This document shows, one piece after another, positions 43,137-51,650 of a stretch of 64,000 nucleotides of DNA. The translations under genes were made by a program, and so were the position numbers. Source of the stretch: Neobacillus mesonae (GTDB lineage Bacteria > Bacillota > Bacilli > Paenibacillales > Paenibacillaceae); contig JAMBOW010000004.1 of NCBI GenBank assembly GCA_023715865.1, positions 62,001-126,000 on the forward strand. The letters run 5' to 3'. The notes below the pieces were generated by a model that saw only the letters and a program-made list of their open reading frames with translations, had not been told where the DNA came from and did no database searches. Numbering within the stretch: position 1 is the first letter of the stretch; each line of letters begins with the position of its first letter.

Positions 43137-44534
43137 TTGAAGACAGTGGCTATCGTTGGCGGGGGTATTACAGGATTGTCCTGCGCCTATCATTTACAAA
43201 AAGAAATACAAACAGCGGGTTTAGCTGCCCGTATCGTTCTGCTTGAAGCCAGCACTGCGCTTGGAGGCAAAATCAGTACGGTGCATGACGGAGAGTATAC
43301 GATGGAGACGGGAGCAGACTCCATTGTGACACGCAAAAAGAATACTTTTCAGTACATTGAACAGCTTGGACTTACGGAGCGTGTCGTTTATAACGAGACA
43401 GGGACCTCTTTCATTCACAGTGAAGGTGCACTTAAGCAGATTCCCGATGATTCCATGTTCGGTATTCCGATGAGCATCGAATCCTTGGCAAGCACTACAC
43501 TGGTGTCTGCCGAAGGAAAAGTGGAAGCACTTAAGGATTTTTACACCCCTAACGAAAAGTTTACAAAAAAAGATTCCTTGGGCAGCTTTCTAGAAGCCTT
43601 TCTCGGTAAAGAGTTCGTTGAGAAGCAGATTGCTCCCGTTATATCTGGGGTATATTCAGGCAATCTATACGATTTGACCTTGGCTTCGACTCTGCCATAT
43701 CTGCTCGATTACAAGAATGAATACGGCAGCTTGATCAAGGGACTTTCCGAGCAGCGCAGCAAGCTGAAATCCTCCGGTGAGAAAAAGTTTCTCTCTTTTG
43801 CCGGCGGGATGTCCGATCTTATTGATGCATTTGAACAAGAGCTCTCTGAGGTAGACATTCGTAAACAAACATCAGTTAACCATATTGAATCTGTAAATAG
43901 TAAATACATCTTAGATCTGTCTAGCGGCGATAAAGTGGAAGCAGATTATGTCGTGCTCAGCGTTCCTCATACCGCAGCAGAGAAAATGCTCGATAAGCCG
44001 GAATTAAGTAAGGATTTTGAACAGCTTAAGAGTAGTTCTCTGATCAGTGTATATTTAGGCTTTGACATTCCGGACAGTGAGCTGCCGGCTAACGGAACCG
44101 GATTTATTACTTCTGAAGCAAGTGACTTGAAATGTAACGCTTGTACCTGGGCGAGCCGGAAGTGGAAGCATACATCGAAGCACAGCCGGCTGCTGGTAAG
44201 ACTGTTTTACAAAAGCACAAAGCCAGTGTATGATTCGCTGATTTCGCTGTCCGAGGAGGAGCTGATCCATGTGGCGCTATCCGACGTGCGTGAGGCGATG
44301 GGGATTTCGTCTGAACCGGTGACGCATCATGTACGCAAATGGCATGAAGAAATGCCGAATTATCATATGAAGCATCATGAGCTAGTCGAGTCGCTGGAGC
44401 AAAATATAGAGGTCTTTTTCCCGGGTATTTGGCTGGCCGGCTGCTCCTACTATGGGGTTGGGATTCCAGACTGTATGCAAAATGGAGAGAAAACCGCAGC
44501 ACAAGTCATGGAGCAGTTAAACGCCCAGGTGTGA
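43137..44534 (+). CDS. cgoX: coproporphyrinogen III oxidase (HemY/CgoX type)
   Basis: 465 aa FAD enzyme that oxidises coproporphyrinogen III to coproporphyrin III in the Gram-positive haem pathway. The dinucleotide-binding loop VAIVGGGITGLSCAYHL is at the extreme N-terminus, with LLEASTALGGKI following. The C-terminal FAD motif is IWLAGCSYYGVGIPDCMQNG. The start TTG 43137 (MKTVAIVGGG) has AGAAGGTG nine bases upstream. The reading continues 22 codons upstream through a promoter-like region. Other haem genes are not adjacent. Confidence 0.93.
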   Translation: MKTVAIVGGGITGLSCAYHLQKEIQTAGLAARIVLLEASTALGGKISTVHDGEYTMETGADSIVTRKKNTFQYIEQLGLTERVVYNETGTSFIHSEGALKQIPDDSMFGIPMSIESLASTTLVSAEGKVEALKDFYTPNEKFTKKDSLGSFLEAFLGKEFVEKQIAPVISGVYSGNLYDLTLASTLPYLLDYKNEYGSLIKGLSEQRSKLKSSGEKKFLSFAGGMSDLIDAFEQELSEVDIRKQTSVNHIESVNSKYILDLSSGDKVEADYVVLSVPHTAAEKMLDKPELSKDFEQLKSSSLISVYLGFDIPDSELPANGTGFITSEASDLKCNACTWASRKWKHTSKHSRLLVRLFYKSTKPVYDSLISLSEEELIHVALSDVREAMGISSEPVTHHVRKWHEEMPNYHMKHHELVESLEQNIEVFFPGIWLAGCSYYGVGIPDCMQNGEKTAAQVMEQLNAQV

Positions 44535-44670
44535 ATTAAGCCGATGTTTTACAATGCTGTTTGGATTAGTGTGATGATCGTTCAGCTGTACATTGGCGCT
44601 TCTTTCCTGTATAGTGTTAGGCTAGTCCATTATATGTAATGGAAATGAATATAAAGTGGTGAACCATAGA

Positions 44671-44826
44671 ATGGCAAAAGGTAAAGGCGGAACCGGCAGA
44701 GGTACCGGCAAAAAAGGGTGGAATCGCTGGCAGGCTAGTGAACGCCGGGCTAAGAGTGCACCTAAGCCTTATAAGAGCAAAGGAACAAAAAAACCTTCAG
44801 ACGAGACTAGTGATGGCCAGAAATAA
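44671..44826 (+). CDS. small basic protein of unknown function
   Basis: 51 aa, ATG 44671 to TAA 44824-44826. The N-terminus MAKGKGGTGRGTGKKGWNRW is Gly/Lys-rich, the middle ERRAKSAPKPYKSKG is strongly basic, and the tail is acidic. The composition suggests nucleic-acid contact, but no family was recognised. A weak AGTGGTG site precedes it, and a strong terminator follows within 32 bases, which supports a real transcription unit. Confidence 0.65.
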   Translation: MAKGKGGTGRGTGKKGWNRWQASERRAKSAPKPYKSKGTKKPSDETSDGQK

Positions 44827-44857
44827 ATGGCATCCTGCCTTAACGAAAGTTGTCTAG

Positions 44858-44892
44858 ACGTCCGGATTAGTAAAGATCCGGGCGTTTTTTTA
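44858..44892 (+). terminator. intrinsic terminator after the small basic protein gene
   Basis: ACGTCCGGAT (44858-44867) pairs with ATCCGGGCGT (44876-44885) around TAGTAAAG, followed by TTTTTTT. Confidence 0.9.
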
Positions 44893-44996
44893 TTTTATTC
44901 AGGTTTCGGATAAGAACGGGAATTCATGAATTTTGTATCCATGGTTGTAAAATCGGTATTTCCATTACCTTCCCATATATAAGGGAGGGATTTACA

Positions 44997-45230
44997 ATGG
45001 AATTAATCAATCTCGAAGAAATCATTAATCTAGTGACGAATATTGGTTTCCCGATGGCCGTTTGCGTTATTTTGCTCCGTTATATCCTTAGTACGATCGG
45101 AACACGTTTAGATAAGCTTGACAGCTCAATCACTAAATTAACGAAGACTGTCCGAGATATGGATGCGGAAGCCAAGGCAGCAAATGTGAGCTTAGCTCTA
45201 AAGCCGGATCGAGAGAAGGAGGGCGGATAA
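44997..45230 (+). CDS. YvrJ family protein
   Basis: 77 aa. One hydrophobic segment (about 14-34; NIGFPMAVCVILLRYILST) followed by a coiled-coil-like polar stretch (TRLDKLDSSITKLTKTVRDM) is the YvrJ signature, a small Firmicute membrane protein family related in form to phage holin-like or bacteriocin-like peptides. The start follows AAGGGAGGG. The function is unknown. It is followed immediately by an alpha/beta hydrolase gene, probably in one operon. Confidence 0.85.
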   Translation: MELINLEEIINLVTNIGFPMAVCVILLRYILSTIGTRLDKLDSSITKLTKTVRDMDAEAKAANVSLALKPDREKEGG

Positions 45231-45231
45231 G

Positions 45232-46014
45232 CTGAACATAAATTACTCAGAAAGCGGGATTAAAGACTCCGAGCGTCTTATGGTATTTTTGCATGGCGGC
45301 GGAGTAAGCGGTTGGATGTGGGATAGGCAAACAGCTTATTTCTCTGATCATTACTGTATCGTACCCGATCTGCCGGGGCATGGACAGAGCATGCTTAACG
45401 AACCTTTTTCAATACAGAGAACTGCAGAGGAGTTGAATCGATTCCTTGAGCGTTATTCAGAAGGACGAGAGATCGTGGTTGTCGGGTTCTCCTTGGGGGC
45501 TCAGGTGCTTGTTGAGATGATAAGTCAAAGCCCGGCATTCATTAATTATGCGATGATCAACAGTGCACTTGTCCGGCCGATGGGCGGGATCAAACCGTTT
45601 ATTGGTCCATCCGTACGTTTGACGTTTCCTTTAATTAAAAATCGTACCTTCTCTAAACTGCAGGCGAAAACCTTGTATGTGGGCGAGGATGACTTTGAGA
45701 AATACTATATTGAATCAGCTCAAATGAGGATGGGTACGCTTATTTCTGTTCTGGAAGAGAATATGTCCTATTCAATTCCGAATGGGTTCAAGTCAGCAAA
45801 AACCAACATGCTTGTGACCGTAGGGGAAAGAGAAAGAGGCATGATGAGAAAATCAGCCCTCCAGCTCAAAGCGGGGAACCACAAGGTGGAGGCCGTGTCG
45901 TTTACCGGCATAGGACACGGAGCCTCCATGGCACAGCCCGAGCTGTTCAATCAGGTGCTTTCGAGCTGGCTTAATCAATCGGCTTTGCCAGAAGAGGTTA
46001 GCATCATCAGGTAA
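45232..46014 (+). CDS. alpha/beta hydrolase
   Basis: About 260 aa. The first ATG in frame is 45280 (MVFLHGGG), but that would remove the first strand of the fold. A CTG at 45232 (giving an NINYSESG start) has AAGGAGG nine bases upstream, so I prefer it; a rare CTG start is an inference. Motifs are the oxyanion loop FLHGGGVSGWMW, nucleophile elbow GFSLG, and His in GIGHGASM. Such proteins hydrolyse esters, lactones or related bonds. The substrate is unknown. Confidence 0.8.
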   Translation: MNINYSESGIKDSERLMVFLHGGGVSGWMWDRQTAYFSDHYCIVPDLPGHGQSMLNEPFSIQRTAEELNRFLERYSEGREIVVVGFSLGAQVLVEMISQSPAFINYAMINSALVRPMGGIKPFIGPSVRLTFPLIKNRTFSKLQAKTLYVGEDDFEKYYIESAQMRMGTLISVLEENMSYSIPNGFKSAKTNMLVTVGERERGMMRKSALQLKAGNHKVEAVSFTGIGHGASMAQPELFNQVLSSWLNQSALPEEVSIIR

Positions 46015-46023
46015 TTTGGAGAA

Positions 46024-46413
46024 CTAGTCTTTTTCTTTATGCTCATAGTTCAGTGTGGTGACTTTTCCTGGATCAATGTGGAAGGTGATCGTCTCCATAC
46101 CATATGGAGGATTATGAGGTCCAATAAAAGTAAATACCTGCACTGTAACGTCAAAAGAAAATCCGCCTTTTATGTTGCGATCCATCCGGACGATTTTGGC
46201 ATCATACAGCCCATACTGCCTAGAACCCTGGCTGCTGCCTTCATAATATTGAAAAACTTCACGTTCGATATAAGGATTGAGCAAAGTAATGAACGTATCT
46301 TTGAGCAGCGGCTCATCAGACTCATAGGGGGAGGAATGAGCGGAGGGGGATAGTGAGAGTAAGAGTAACGTTAATAAGGATATTCTCACTACTCTTTGTT
46401 TTATATTTTTCAT
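46024..46413 (-). CDS. DUF3888 family secreted protein
   Basis: 129 aa. A signal peptide (about 1-28, ISLLTLLLLSLSPSAHSS) is followed by a domain with TFITLLNPYIEREVFQYYEG, YGLYDAKI and TFIGPHNPPYGMETITFHI, matching the DUF3888 family of Bacillales exported proteins. The start has GGGGGAG upstream. The function is unknown. It is convergent with the upstream hydrolase gene and divergent from the lipoprotein gene at 46488. Confidence 0.85.
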   Translation of the reverse strand: MKNIKQRVVRISLLTLLLLSLSPSAHSSPYESDEPLLKDTFITLLNPYIEREVFQYYEGSSQGSRQYGLYDAKIVRMDRNIKGGFSFDVTVQVFTFIGPHNPPYGMETITFHIDPGKVTTLNYEHKEKD

Positions 46414-46487
46414 GGTGCTGTGCTCCCCCTGTTTTTAGACTAGCCTTCCGCCTGTAAGACATAATTATTCAAAAATGGAGTATGATG

Positions 46488-46988
46488 ATGAAACGATTAT
46501 TTAAATTTCTAGTGCCAGGCGTGTTAACCGCTATACTGGCAGCGGGCTGCTCACAGCCATCAGCAGAAGAAGAAGAGTTACCGGAACAAGCTAAAGTTTA
46601 TTATTTATTTGATACGGCAGATTCTCCAACATTTCAAGAGGTGGGAGAAAAGAGTCAAATGCATATGACTTATTCACATTTCGAGCAATCCGGGAAAGAT
46701 ATCAGCATTACAGCTGAAATTACCGACAGCCCTGGTTCTGAAGTTCATTTTGTATTGCCTGAAGGAGCAAATGAGGTATTCAGCGATCCCGTGGTCAGTT
46801 TAAACAGCAGCAAAAATGAGACAAAGACAAGCACTTATGAAGTCACATTTGAGGTGAAAGAAACCTATTTTGCAGCACATCCGAATACAGAGGTGGTGTA
46901 TGAAACAGCCTGGGAGCAAATAAAGGGCGATCAAAAATATACGATACTCAAATCGCAGACTTCGATATTAGCTGACGAGGTCCTTTAG
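46488..46988 (+). CDS. small lipoprotein of unknown function
   Basis: 166 aa. The signal peptide ends in the lipobox LAAGC (Cys about 21) and the mature part is acidic and strand-rich (ISITAEITDSPGSEVHFVLPEGA). Three consecutive ATG codons occur at 46482, 46485 and 46488. The last is best spaced from TGGAG. It is probably attached to the outer face of the membrane. No family was recognised. Confidence 0.75.
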   Translation: MKRLFKFLVPGVLTAILAAGCSQPSAEEEELPEQAKVYYLFDTADSPTFQEVGEKSQMHMTYSHFEQSGKDISITAEITDSPGSEVHFVLPEGANEVFSDPVVSLNSSKNETKTSTYEVTFEVKETYFAAHPNTEVVYETAWEQIKGDQKYTILKSQTSILADEVL

Positions 46989-47074
46989 ATAAGACATACG
47001 GCGTTTCGTTTTCCTCACAAAGGGTAAATTTCAAGCAAGACACGATGTAATTATCCTTAAAGGAGGAGATGAAC

Positions 47075-47242
47075 ATGTCTAAAAAAAGAGGATTGATCAT
47101 GACCGCTATTGGTGCAGGTGTTACTTATTTGATGAGGAACAAAAAAGCGAGGGACAAGCTGTTCACCACCGTTTCCGGAATGATGAGAAGCTCTCGTTCT
47201 TCACATGGAGGCAAAAAAGTTCCGCGTGTAGATTTAAAATAG
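47075..47242 (+). CDS. small YtxH-like basic protein
   Basis: 55 aa, ATG 47075 to TAG 47240-47242, behind AAAGGAGGAG. The N-terminus MSKKRGLIMTAIGAGVTYLM is a short hydrophobic segment, followed by RNKKARDKL and a Ser/Arg-rich tail. It resembles small membrane-associated proteins of the YtxH kind, but the match is only in style. A terminator follows 33 bases later. Confidence 0.65.
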   Translation: MSKKRGLIMTAIGAGVTYLMRNKKARDKLFTTVSGMMRSSRSSHGGKKVPRVDLK

Positions 47243-47275
47243 CTTTTTAGCATACCCAGTCATTTTGCAAGCAGA

Positions 47276-47306
47276 AGCCCGGGCCGATCAGGTCTCGGGT
47301 TTTTTG
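47276..47306 (+). terminator. intrinsic terminator after the small basic protein gene
   Basis: AGCCCG (47276-47281) pairs with CGGGTT (47296-47301) and continues into a GC-rich inner stem, ending in TTTTTTG. Confidence 0.7.
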
Positions 47307-47429
47307 TTGTGCGAATATTTTCACGTCGATAGATACGTTTGAAGAAAGCTGAATATCGGGTATACACAGGTTTGTGTCTCGTAAATACTACTGCTAGACT
47401 AGAAGGAGCTGCCTTTTAAGCAGACTATC

Positions 47430-47993
47430 ATGATTATGCAGGACACTAAGGAAGTGAGCGGTTTGATTACAAAAGAGACGTTTGACCAAATGTATCATGT
47501 AATGAAGGAAGCTTTTCCTCTCATCGAATATCGAACCTATGAAGGACAGAAGAAATTGCTGGATAATCCGCATTATCGTCTTCTGACGCAGAAGAATGAG
47601 CAAGGAGAAGTGATCGCTTTTCTCGCAGGTTGGGAGTTTAAGGATTTCCGGTTTGTGGAGCATATTGCTGTCTCACCATCTATTCGCGGCGGAGGAAGAG
47701 GTAAGCAGCTAATGGAGCAATTTATGAAGGAGTCCCCGTTACCCGTCATTCTTGAAGTGGAGCCGCCTGAAGATGAGCTGACAGAGAGAAGAGTTGGATT
47801 CTACGAACGTCTTGGATTTAAATTAGGGAATTATAAGTATGTTCAGCCGCCGCTGCGTATAGGGCAGCCTGATTTGCCCTTATGTATAATGAGCTATCCC
47901 GAGTTGTTGACGAAATCAGAGTTTATATCTGCTAGAAAGCAGCTCTACAGAGAGGTATATAATGTACCTGATGATGATCCAGAATCCATATGA
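47430..47993 (+). CDS. GNAT family N-acetyltransferase
   Basis: 187 aa (176 if TTG 47463 is used, which is better placed after AAGGAAG). The acetyl-CoA-binding motif A is VEHIAVSPSIRGGGRGKQLMEQFM, with the R/Q-x-x-G-x-G/A pattern, and motif B includes FYERLGFKL. The acceptor molecule is unknown. It is monocistronic with its own terminator. Confidence 0.88.
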   Translation: MIMQDTKEVSGLITKETFDQMYHVMKEAFPLIEYRTYEGQKKLLDNPHYRLLTQKNEQGEVIAFLAGWEFKDFRFVEHIAVSPSIRGGGRGKQLMEQFMKESPLPVILEVEPPEDELTERRVGFYERLGFKLGNYKYVQPPLRIGQPDLPLCIMSYPELLTKSEFISARKQLYREVYNVPDDDPESI

Positions 47994-48004
47994 GCATTGA
48001 GCAG

Positions 48005-48027
48005 GACCGCATTAAGCGGTCTTTTTT
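48005..48027 (+). terminator. intrinsic terminator of the GNAT gene
   Basis: GACCGC (48005-48010) pairs with GCGGTC (48016-48021) around ATTAA, followed by TTTTTT. Confidence 0.88.
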
Positions 48028-48076
48028 GTTGGCAACATTGGAAGAAGCATTCTCTTTGAAACCGATTAAATTTGTG

Positions 48077-48133
48077 TTGACAAAAGGTATAGTTTTTTAT
48101 TATCTTCTACTTATGAAAATGATTCTCATTATC
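48077..48133 (+). promoter_or_regulatory. promoter with Fur box
   Basis: A -35 TTGACA (48077-48082) and a -10 around TTATCT (48100-48105) precede GAAAATGATTCTCATTATC (48115-48133), which matches the 19-bp Fur consensus at all but two positions. The box lies just after the start site, the usual place for iron-dependent repression. Confidence 0.85.
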
Positions 48134-48170
48134 AAAATTGTTATACATAGTATGTAGGGGGATGAGTATT

Positions 48171-49193
48171 TTGAAGAAGAAGATGCCGCTGATCGTCGTT
48201 GCTATGCTGCTTGTGTTCTCATTATTTATGGCAGCATGCGGCAGCACGAGCAGCACGGAGGGCCAAGGAGAAACATCGAATACGGAAGCAGCTACAGGGA
48301 GTGAAGATACGGAGCCAGCGGAAGAGACCGATGAGCCTGCAGATGCTTCAGTAACACGTACTTATGAATCAGTTAAGGGCCCAGTTGAAATTCCTGCCAA
48401 ACCACAGCGTATCGTAACGGATTATTATGGCGGTGAGTTGCTTGCTGTAGGCGCAAACGTGATCGGCGTAGAACCTACCGCTTTTGACAACCCGTTTATT
48501 GTGGATGAGCTGAAAGAGACGGGGGCAGTGGACGTAGGGACTCCGGTCAATACGGAAAAAGTACTGGAGCTCGAGCCTGATCTAATCGTCGTGATGTATG
48601 ATGATAATTATGACGCTCTTTCCAAGATTGCTCCAACCGTGCATATTCCATATGGAACTGGAACTAACATTCAAGAGACAGTAGAACTATTCGGCGATCT
48701 GGTGGGGGCACCGGAGAAGGCTGAGGAGTTCTTGGCTGAGTTTGATGCCAAAGCTGCTGAAGGTAAGGCGAAGCTGGAAGGAATTGTGGATGAGAATACA
48801 ACAGTGGGTCTATATGAACTGACAGATTCGGGCGAACTGTGGATTTTCGGCGATAATGCAGGACGCGGTGGTCAAGCGGTATACAATGCGCTGGGACTGA
48901 AGCTGCCGGAAGCGAAGCAGGACGATGCGCAGACCGAGCAAATCTCGCTTGAGGTGATTCCTGATTACGCAGCGGACTATATGTTCCTGACAACGTATGA
49001 CCCGGAGAATAAGGGAGAACAGCTTCCTAAACTGCAGGAATCCGCGGTGTGGAGCAAGCTTGAGCCTGTGAAGAACAACCTGGTATTCTTCAATGATTTC
49101 GATACTTGGTATCGTTATGACCCGATTGCTTCTCTTGAGCAAATCGATATGGTGGTAGATATGCTCGTGCAGCGTGCAGAAGAGAATAAATAG
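48171..49193 (+). CDS. iron-siderophore ABC transporter substrate-binding lipoprotein
   Basis: 340 aa from TTG 48171, which has AGGGGGATG well placed upstream. ATG 48162 lies on top of that site. The lipobox is FMAAC, followed by a Ser/Thr/Glu-rich linker of about 50 residues and a class III (FhuD/FeuA-like) binding fold: YESVKGPVEIPAKPQRIVTD, then VLELEPDLIVVMYDD. A Fur box upstream fits iron uptake. No permease or ATPase is adjacent, so it must use components encoded elsewhere. Confidence 0.92.
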   Translation: MKKKMPLIVVAMLLVFSLFMAACGSTSSTEGQGETSNTEAATGSEDTEPAEETDEPADASVTRTYESVKGPVEIPAKPQRIVTDYYGGELLAVGANVIGVEPTAFDNPFIVDELKETGAVDVGTPVNTEKVLELEPDLIVVMYDDNYDALSKIAPTVHIPYGTGTNIQETVELFGDLVGAPEKAEEFLAEFDAKAAEGKAKLEGIVDENTTVGLYELTDSGELWIFGDNAGRGGQAVYNALGLKLPEAKQDDAQTEQISLEVIPDYAADYMFLTTYDPENKGEQLPKLQESAVWSKLEPVKNNLVFFNDFDTWYRYDPIASLEQIDMVVDMLVQRAEENK

Positions 49194-49239
49194 TATTAAG
49201 CGAAGCAGACTTGTATTAAGTTGTATGAGAGAATATTAT

Positions 49240-49282
49240 AACTAAAGAAGAAGCAGGCTAATAGCCTGCTTCTTCTTTAGTT
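49240..49282. terminator. bidirectional intrinsic terminator
   Basis: A perfect 19-bp stem (arms 49240-49258 and 49264-49282) around TAATA. Pyrimidine-rich TTCTTCTTTAGTT lies on the 3' side for both strands. It separates the convergent siderophore-binding gene and the PAS gene. Confidence 0.85.
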
Positions 49283-49324
49283 ATGTCCTTCTTGAAAGCT
49301 GCTGTTAGATTATATAATCTTTAT

Positions 49325-49705
49325 CTAACTATCTTTCCGGTCAGTGCCCTTTTCATTATTTTCTGCTGCAAAGGGGTAAAGCACAAGATCGTACATCAAT
49401 TGGCCATCCCTTTCATTAGTCTCAATATGAACGATCATCGGTATTTCATAACCATAATCTGTTTTGAAAGATAAGTGCATTTCTTCTATACTTCTATTCA
49501 TCTTTATAAGAGGTAAGAAATAGATTTGAAAGAGAGTACGGCTTGATCGGCTAAGCAATGATTCCAATTTGGTACCCTTCAGTCCTTTGATATAATAACC
49601 AAATACACGAGTAAAGGCTTCGTTGACATCGATTATTTCTTGATTTTTATCCATCGATAAGCAAGCACAATCTTCAGGGTCCTGCTGATCATCACGTTTG
49701 CTCAT
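49325..49705 (-). CDS. stand-alone PAS-domain protein
   Basis: 126 aa, starting at ATG 49703-49705 behind AGGAGG. A longer reading has no site. The PAS core is CLSMDKNQEIIDVNEAFTRVFGY, then GTKLESLLSRSSR and a final strand DLVLYPF. There is no kinase, phosphatase or DNA-binding domain. It overlaps the rsbQ-like gene by 14 bp. In B. subtilis the RsbQ hydrolase works with the PAS domain of the phosphatase RsbP; here the PAS domain comes alone. The downstream effector is unknown. Confidence 0.88.
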   Translation of the reverse strand: MSKRDDQQDPEDCACLSMDKNQEIIDVNEAFTRVFGYYIKGLKGTKLESLLSRSSRTLFQIYFLPLIKMNRSIEEMHLSFKTDYGYEIPMIVHIETNERDGQLMYDLVLYPFAAENNEKGTDRKDS

Positions 49706-50531
49706 GGTATGATGCCTCCTGACCCCTGGTTTCCAAATATTCTGTGATTTGAAAGATAGTTTCGTCCGGATGACTAACATGCGGACAATGACCAGTCGCA
49801 TCCATCAGTCTAAGCACACTGCCATGGATATTATTATACATGTAAGCGCCTACTTCAAGCGGAGCGATAACATCTTCAGCACATTGTAAAATAAGTGAGG
49901 GTATAGTCACATTCACTAACTCATTTCGATAATCCGATAAAAAAGTGGCTTCGGCAAAACGTCGCGCAATATCAGGTTCTGTTGAGCAGAAACTATCTCT
50001 CAATTCCGTAGACAAATGCGGACGATCACCATTCCCCATAATTACGGGCGCAAAATGACCAGCCCATTTAACAAAATTTTGATCCATTATATTAAGGAGG
50101 TCTAAGATGTCTTCTCGCACGAAACCGCCGATATAATCAGGAAGATCATTTATGTAACAGGGAGAAGCACCGATAAGAATTAGATCTTTGAAATAATCCG
50201 GCTTTCGAATGGAAGCAAGAATTCCAATCGTTGCTCCTACTGAATGACCCGCAAAGATAACATCCTCCAATTCAAGTGCCTCACAGATATCTAATACATC
50301 TTCGGCGTAACCGTAAAGATCACTATATTTACTGGGATCGTACGACTTTATATCAGATTTACCAGAGCCTGTGAAATCAAATAAAATAACTTTATAATTT
50401 TTCTCAAAAGCGGGAGAAACAAACCGCCACATATTCTGGTCACACCCAAAACCATGTGCAAAAATGATCGGCTGTGTCCCTTCTCCCAAAATCTTTATGT
50501 TGTTCCGAGAGAGGATATATTCCCTGGTCAT
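49692..50531 (-). CDS. rsbQ: RsbQ-like alpha/beta hydrolase
   Basis: 279 aa of the RsbQ/KAI2/D14 family. The catalytic Ser97 is in FAGHSVGATIG, Asp in LQCAEDVIAPLEV, and His in ATGHCPHVSHP. NGDRPHLSTELRDSFCSTEPDIARRFAEATFLSD forms the typical four-helix lid. The family processes a small hydrophobic ligand and passes a signal to a partner PAS domain, in B. subtilis leading to SigB activation under energy stress. It is coupled to the PAS gene by overlap. The start has AAAGGAGG. Confidence 0.92.
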   Translation of the reverse strand: MTREYILSRNNIKILGEGTQPIIFAHGFGCDQNMWRFVSPAFEKNYKVILFDFTGSGKSDIKSYDPSKYSDLYGYAEDVLDICEALELEDVIFAGHSVGATIGILASIRKPDYFKDLILIGASPCYINDLPDYIGGFVREDILDLLNIMDQNFVKWAGHFAPVIMGNGDRPHLSTELRDSFCSTEPDIARRFAEATFLSDYRNELVNVTIPSLILQCAEDVIAPLEVGAYMYNNIHGSVLRLMDATGHCPHVSHPDETIFQITEYLETRGQEASYHEQT

Positions 50532-50845
50532 AGGTGGACCTCCTTTTCTTGTTTATTCATTCCATATCGAAATACTATTTAATTAGTATAACATACATAA
50601 ATATTTTGCTTAGCATTGTCTTTCCGTGAGCTTTTGGCTAGGATGGTTACCTTTAAAATGGATGATAATTGTAGCAGTGTCCATTTATAATGATGGGTCT
50701 CCTGTCATGCTGGAATTTAATATAACATTGACTTTTCAGTAGTATTGAAACTTTTTACCAGTTATAAATAGAACGCCTAAATTTCCTCTTGAACCTCACG
50801 TAACGTGATGAATTATGATTCTATCAGGGAGGTGAATGAACAGCC
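50532..50845. other. divergent intergenic region between rsbQ and the MerR gene
   Basis: This 314-bp stretch contains the rsbQ upstream region (no clear promoter recognised) and, at its right end, the MerR-type promoter at 50789-50819. No gene or repeat was seen otherwise. Confidence 0.45.
50789..50819 (+). promoter_or_regulatory. MerR-type promoter with 19-bp spacer and operator
   Basis: TTGAAC (-35, 50789-50794) and TATGAT (-10, 50814-50819) are 19 bp apart, the over-long spacing of MerR-activated promoters. The operator TCACGTAACGTGA (50796-50808, perfect palindrome) lies between them. This predicts autoactivation of the regulator gene 27 bp downstream. Confidence 0.85.
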
Positions 50846-51613
50846 GTGCTATACAAGGTGAAGGAGGTAGCAAAGCTTACGGGAGTTACTGTAAGGACGC
50901 TGCATCATTACGATGAGATTGGGCTCGTCAAACCGGATGAGGTGACAGAATCAGGCCACCGACTGTACTCAGACGAGAATCTTAAACGGCTGCAGCAGGT
51001 ACTGTTTTTTCGGGAAATTGGCTTCCCTCTGCAGGAGATCGGACCGATTCTGGATCGGCCGGACTTTGACCGGAAACAGGCACTGGAGTCGCATAAAGAG
51101 CTGCTGCTGGAGCAGAAGAAGAGACTTGAAGATTTAATCGATACCGTAGATCGAACAATACAGGAGGAGAATGGAGGAATTCCGATGTCTAAGGAAGAGA
51201 TGTTTAACGGATTTGATATGAAAGCCATTGAGGAGCATAAAGCCAAGTATTCACAGGAAGCGAAGGAGAAATACGGAACAGAAAGGGTAGAACAAACGGA
51301 GCGCCGGACGGATGCATATACCGAGCAGGACTGGGCAAGAATTCATGCGAGAAACAAAGAGGTGAATGACAAGATCGAAGGAGCAATGGACCGCGGGCCG
51401 GCAGATCCGGTTGTGCAGGAAGGCGTTGCCGAGCTTCGGCAGGAAATTACAAACAACTATTATGACTGTACACCAGAAATTTTCCGCGGACTTGCTGATT
51501 TGTATGTAGATGATTCAAGGTTTACTAAGAATATCGAAAAAGGCAGAACTCCGGGCTATGCAGCATTTCTGAGAGAAGCCATGCTTATATATTGTGATCG
51601 CCTGAATGAGTAG
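50846..51613 (+). CDS. MerR-family regulator with TipAS antibiotic-recognition domain
   Basis: 255 aa. The N-terminal MerR helix-turn-helix (YKVKEVAKLTGVTVRTLHHYDEIGLVKP) is followed by a coiled coil (about 75-115) and a TipAS-like C-terminal domain (about 130-250; ITNNYYDCTPEIFRGLADLYVDD and GYAAFLREAMLIY). TipA and Mta relatives respond to thiopeptides or drugs and activate multidrug transporters. No transporter is adjacent, so besides its own gene the targets must lie elsewhere. The start is GTG 50846 behind GGGAGGTG. Confidence 0.92.
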   Translation: MLYKVKEVAKLTGVTVRTLHHYDEIGLVKPDEVTESGHRLYSDENLKRLQQVLFFREIGFPLQEIGPILDRPDFDRKQALESHKELLLEQKKRLEDLIDTVDRTIQEENGGIPMSKEEMFNGFDMKAIEEHKAKYSQEAKEKYGTERVEQTERRTDAYTEQDWARIHARNKEVNDKIEGAMDRGPADPVVQEGVAELRQEITNNYYDCTPEIFRGLADLYVDDSRFTKNIEKGRTPGYAAFLREAMLIYCDRLNE

Positions 51614-51650
51614 AGATACAATAGACAATTAACTAGAAAAAGGTCGAATA

